A stretch of DNA of 64,000 bases, taken from Martinezella miluonensis. GTDB taxonomy: Bacteria; Pseudomonadota; Alphaproteobacteria; Rhizobiales; Rhizobiaceae. The stretch is taken from positions 1 to 64,000 of the forward strand of contig NZ_FMAH01000002.1 of NCBI RefSeq assembly GCF_900094545.1, in the 5' to 3' direction. The notes beneath the pieces are model-generated. The model did no database searches, had not been told where the DNA came from, and was given only the letters and a program-made list of their open reading frames with translations. Shown piece by piece: positions 62,059 to 64,000 of this stretch. The translations under genes and the position numbers were made by a program. Numbering within the stretch: the stretch's first letter is position 1; every line of letters begins with the position of its first letter.

Positions 62059-62518
62059 TCATTTTGAGAATTTCCTCCGTCTCTCCGTGCGGCTCTGCGG
62101 AATATCGAGCTATGATCTGATGGGAACCGGCTACGCCAGGCGTTACTTCGAGACGATCGAGCGCATCATTGGCCATGATCTGCTTCATCGGCTGCTGGAG
62201 ACATTCAGCGCCCTGCCCTCTGCCTCGACCGATAAGGCATTGAAGGCGGCCATCCTCAATCATCCGGAATTCGGTCCGATAGCCCGCAATATCATCAAGC
62301 TTTGGTACACCGCGACCTGGTTTCAGCTACCACCCACATGGCGGGAGAATTTTGGCGCGCTGCATGAGGACCGGACCTTTGTTCCTTACCCCTATGCCTA
62401 CACCGAATCTCTGCTCGGACCTGCCGTCGGCGCCCACCCGGCCGGCGCTAAGCCGACAGGCCATCAATCTTGGACACTCCCTCCGGTGTTTCTGCCAATT
62501 CCACCCGAGTGCGAGTAA
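62051..62518 (+). CDS. FAD-SLDH-type small subunit (sorbitol/gluconate dehydrogenase subunit 3-like)
   Basis: A 155-residue helical protein resembling the small subunit that accompanies GMC-type sugar dehydrogenases: FLRLSVRLCGISSYDL, the helical middle, IIKLWYTATWFQLP and the C-terminal SLLGPAVGAHPAGAKPTGHQSWTLPPVF with the W-x-x-PP ending. In membrane-bound relatives this subunit carries the Tat signal; none is present here, so the complex would be cytoplasmic. The start overlaps the ferritin-fold gene by 8 bases. Confidence 0.8.
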   Translation: MSDHFENFLRLSVRLCGISSYDLMGTGYARRYFETIERIIGHDLLHRLLETFSALPSASTDKALKAAILNHPEFGPIARNIIKLWYTATWFQLPPTWRENFGALHEDRTFVPYPYAYTESLLGPAVGAHPAGAKPTGHQSWTLPPVFLPIPPECE

Positions 62519-62829
62519 CCCTATCGGCGTTGCCATGTTTGGATGACGTCCGTTCGGTAATGTGATTTTGGCCATACTTACACTTCGTGGGCCGGATGCT
62601 GTCATGTCGCGCGGTCTTTTATATTTGCCTGCTTGATTGCGTGGCCTGCTGCTGGCTTTTCGATGTGCTCGCCCCGACAAATTCCGGGCTTTTCTTCATG
62701 TGAGCAAGGCTTGCCAATCTGTTTGTGAAGTTCGGGACACAACCTGTAATCCGTCGGCACCATTATTATCCCGCACCGAGAACATTCATCCTTACCCGCA
62801 GTTCGAAACGTCCACTAAGGAGGAGAAAA
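62519..62829. other. no recognisable gene
   Basis: About 310 bases after the GMC cluster. A weak GC-hairpin followed by CTTTTCTT near 62670-62698 could end the cluster's transcript. The promoter for the DUF2934 gene should also lie here. Confidence 0.35.
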
Positions 62830-63060
62830 ATGACGGATGAACGGTTCGAATGGATCAGCAAGCGAGCCTATGCCATTTGGGAGGCAGCCGGGCGCCCCTT
62901 GGGACACAGCCAGCATCATTGGGAACAGGCGGTCAGCGAGCGTGAGATCATGGAACGAACGCGAGCGTCAGTCGATGGCGAGGAGATACTTGTAAGGCTT
63001 CGACAGAAGACTGCAATGAACCAGCCTGAGCGCAATGCACCCTATAGCGCCAGAGGCTAG
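62830..63060 (+). CDS. DUF2934 protein
   Basis: A 76-residue soluble protein with the DUF2934 core RFEWISKRAYAIWEAAGRPLGHSQHHWEQAVSERE. The family is widespread in rhizobia and often stress-induced, but its role is unknown. A strong RBS (AAGGAGGAGAAAA) precedes the ATG at 62830. Confidence 0.87.
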   Translation: MTDERFEWISKRAYAIWEAAGRPLGHSQHHWEQAVSEREIMERTRASVDGEEILVRLRQKTAMNQPERNAPYSARG

Positions 63061-63226
63061 CGCCCAACGGCCGTCGCTTCGAATAAATCCTGTTCACAGG
63101 CAATTCTTGCCGCGCATATTCCTGTTCCCACCCTTGAGCACAATCGTCGATCATGCCGCCTCTTAAGGCGATCTCCCAATTCTGCGTTCCATCGCGGCTC
63201 GACTCGGCCGACGTGCCGTTTTGCAT

Positions 63227-63503
63227 TTAATCAGGGTCTTCCTCAATTTGCCGTCTGCACTGCCGATATGTGCAACGCCAGCGGCTTAGCTGGAGCCTCA
63301 CCGTCGCGGCATGACCTTGGATCGAGAGGTCTTGAAGACTGCGGTACGACCAGCCGTGCCGATTTCTGCTCCAGCATCCGCAATCAGGGCATATGCCCGG
63401 ACGTTGGCCCGCGAGCAGACACAACCCATTTGCCTTCATCGCCAAATACGATGCTCTGCACTGTGACACCCGGACCGGGCGACCATTTCGATTTCGTTCG
63501 CAT
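63227..63503 (-). pseudogene. ISL3-family transposase, frameshifted N-terminal fragment
   Basis: From an ATG at 63503 the frame reads VTVQSIVFGDEGKWVVSARG, then shifts by one base to ICPDCGCWSRNRHGWSYRSLQDLSIQGHAATVRLQLSRWRC. This is the zinc-finger start of ISL3 transposases. After the CRRQ the similarity stops at about 63250. The catalytic DDE domain is missing, so it is a relic. It sits directly upstream of nuoH and may mark an old rearrangement breakpoint. Confidence 0.78.
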
Positions 63504-63569
63504 GCCGGCCCGTAGCCGCGTCATCGCCAATGGGCTGTTAACCACACAAAGTGAGGAAGACCCTGGTTA

Positions 63570-63725
63570 ACTGCCAAACCACATAATAGCCAGGTCGGCA
63601 TAATTGTAATGGCATTGTCTGAGGGGCGTCGCCGCTGTAGCCTGACGCGTGCGCAAAGTGCTATAATGCATAGCCGGAGCCAAAGTCCGGTCGCGTTTCA
63701 ACCCGTGAATAAGTAGCCGCGGATC
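63570..63725. promoter_or_regulatory. upstream region of nuoH
   Basis: About 155 bases between the transposase relic and nuoH with no gene. Any promoter for the nuo genes must lie here or further left, since nuoA-G are not upstream in this window. Confidence 0.4.
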
Positions 63726-64000
63726 ATGGAACTCATCGTCGCCCTTGGCTTGATCGTCTTCAAGGTCGCGTTTCTGATTGCGATCCTCCTGCTGCTGCCC
63801 TTGCCGCTAACCTGGCTGGAACGAAAGATCGCCGGGCACATGCAGCAGCGGATGGGGCCGATGCGTGTGGGGTGGCACGGGCTGCTGCAGCCGATGGCAG
63901 ACGGAATCAAGCTCTTAACCAAAGAGGACCATATCCCGGCCGAGGCCGACCGCTTCCTGTTCAAACTGGCGCCAATCCTGGCGCTCGTCCCGCCCTTTGT
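63726..64000 (+). CDS. nuoH: NADH-quinone oxidoreductase subunit H, N-terminal part (cut by window edge)
   Basis: From the ATG at 63726 an open frame continues past the right edge. It gives a first membrane helix ([26 protein letters not shown]), then [55 protein letters not shown]. This is the N-terminal membrane helix and quinone-site loop of complex I subunit NuoH. The window shows no nuoG upstream, so the gene is either part of a rearranged nuo cluster or begins a plasmid-type nuo operon. Confidence 0.93.
   Translation, partial: MELIVALGLIVFKVAFLIAILLLLPLPLTWLERKIAGHMQQRMGPMRVGWHGLLQPMADGIKLLTKEDHIPAEADRFLFKLAPILALVPPF

Noticed and set aside
56305..62518. A known glycogen-degradation or trehalose operon.
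   Set aside because: No glg, tre or malto-oligosyltrehalose genes are present, and a GMC oxidoreductase plus ferritin-fold protein do not belong to those pathways.

Overview
The window looks like part of a chromosome or, more likely, a large plasmid of a Rhizobium/Agrobacterium-type alphaproteobacterium. This rests on GC-rich codon use, LivFGHM-type importers, LysR/AraC regulators beside small catabolic units, an Acr3-type ars operon, and an nuoH start at the right edge. The gene content is accessory: catabolism, detoxification and repair cassettes separated by IS scraps and decayed genes. No rRNA, tRNA, CRISPR array or replication origin was found.

Layout. 0-3 kb is a junk zone: an IS256 transposase cut by the window edge, an AraC tail, an isochorismatase-like hydrolase, a possible small RNA with a strong terminator, and an actP remnant. 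2.8-10.7 kb holds redox and membrane genes: a GNAT protein, a cNMP-binding/thioredoxin-reductase-like fusion, a FrnE-like DsbA divergent from a LysR gene, an FAD monooxygenase, a UBP zinc finger, DUF1275 and LtrA. 10.9-14.0 kb is a LysR-controlled set (ring-cleaving glyoxalase-fold dioxygenase, isochorismatase-like hydrolase, XapX protein). 14.5-24.2 kb is an eight-gene minus-strand operon (two aromatic-type aldehyde dehydrogenases, a branched-chain-type ABC importer, a coniferyl-alcohol-dehydrogenase-like SDR) divergent from an AraC regulator; together these suggest uptake and oxidation of lignin-type aromatic alcohols.

24.2-32.2 kb carries an Rrf2 regulator and secreted NTF2-like protein, an M17-N-domain protein coupled to a beta-repeat protein, an orphan PAS histidine kinase, and a winged-helix/TPR regulator divergent from an alpha/beta hydrolase. 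34.3-41 kb is an alkylation-repair island: Ogt-like methyltransferase with a 2OG-Fe(II) oxygenase, AlkB with an unknown cysteine-rich protein, Ada, AlkA and a SnoaL-like protein. Four copies of one 22-bp motif sit upstream of these four transcription units and probably mark an Ada-type regulon. 41.5-44.8 kb is an arsenic operon (arsR, LMW-PTP arsC, acr3, arsC, arsH) ending in a broken MFS gene.

45.6-51.1 kb holds a HAF-repeat autotransporter, a LuxR-type regulator and a zinc-ribbon/class III nucleotide cyclase. 51.5-62.5 kb is an eight-gene same-strand block: two TIM-barrel isomerase-like proteins, an MBL hydrolase, a ThDP decarboxylase, a GH15 glucoamylase, a GMC oxidoreductase, a VioB-like ferritin-fold protein and a small FAD-SLDH-type subunit. 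The last four, tightly spaced, are the best candidate for an undescribed system. A DUF2934 gene, a frameshifted ISL3 transposase fragment and the start of nuoH close the window.
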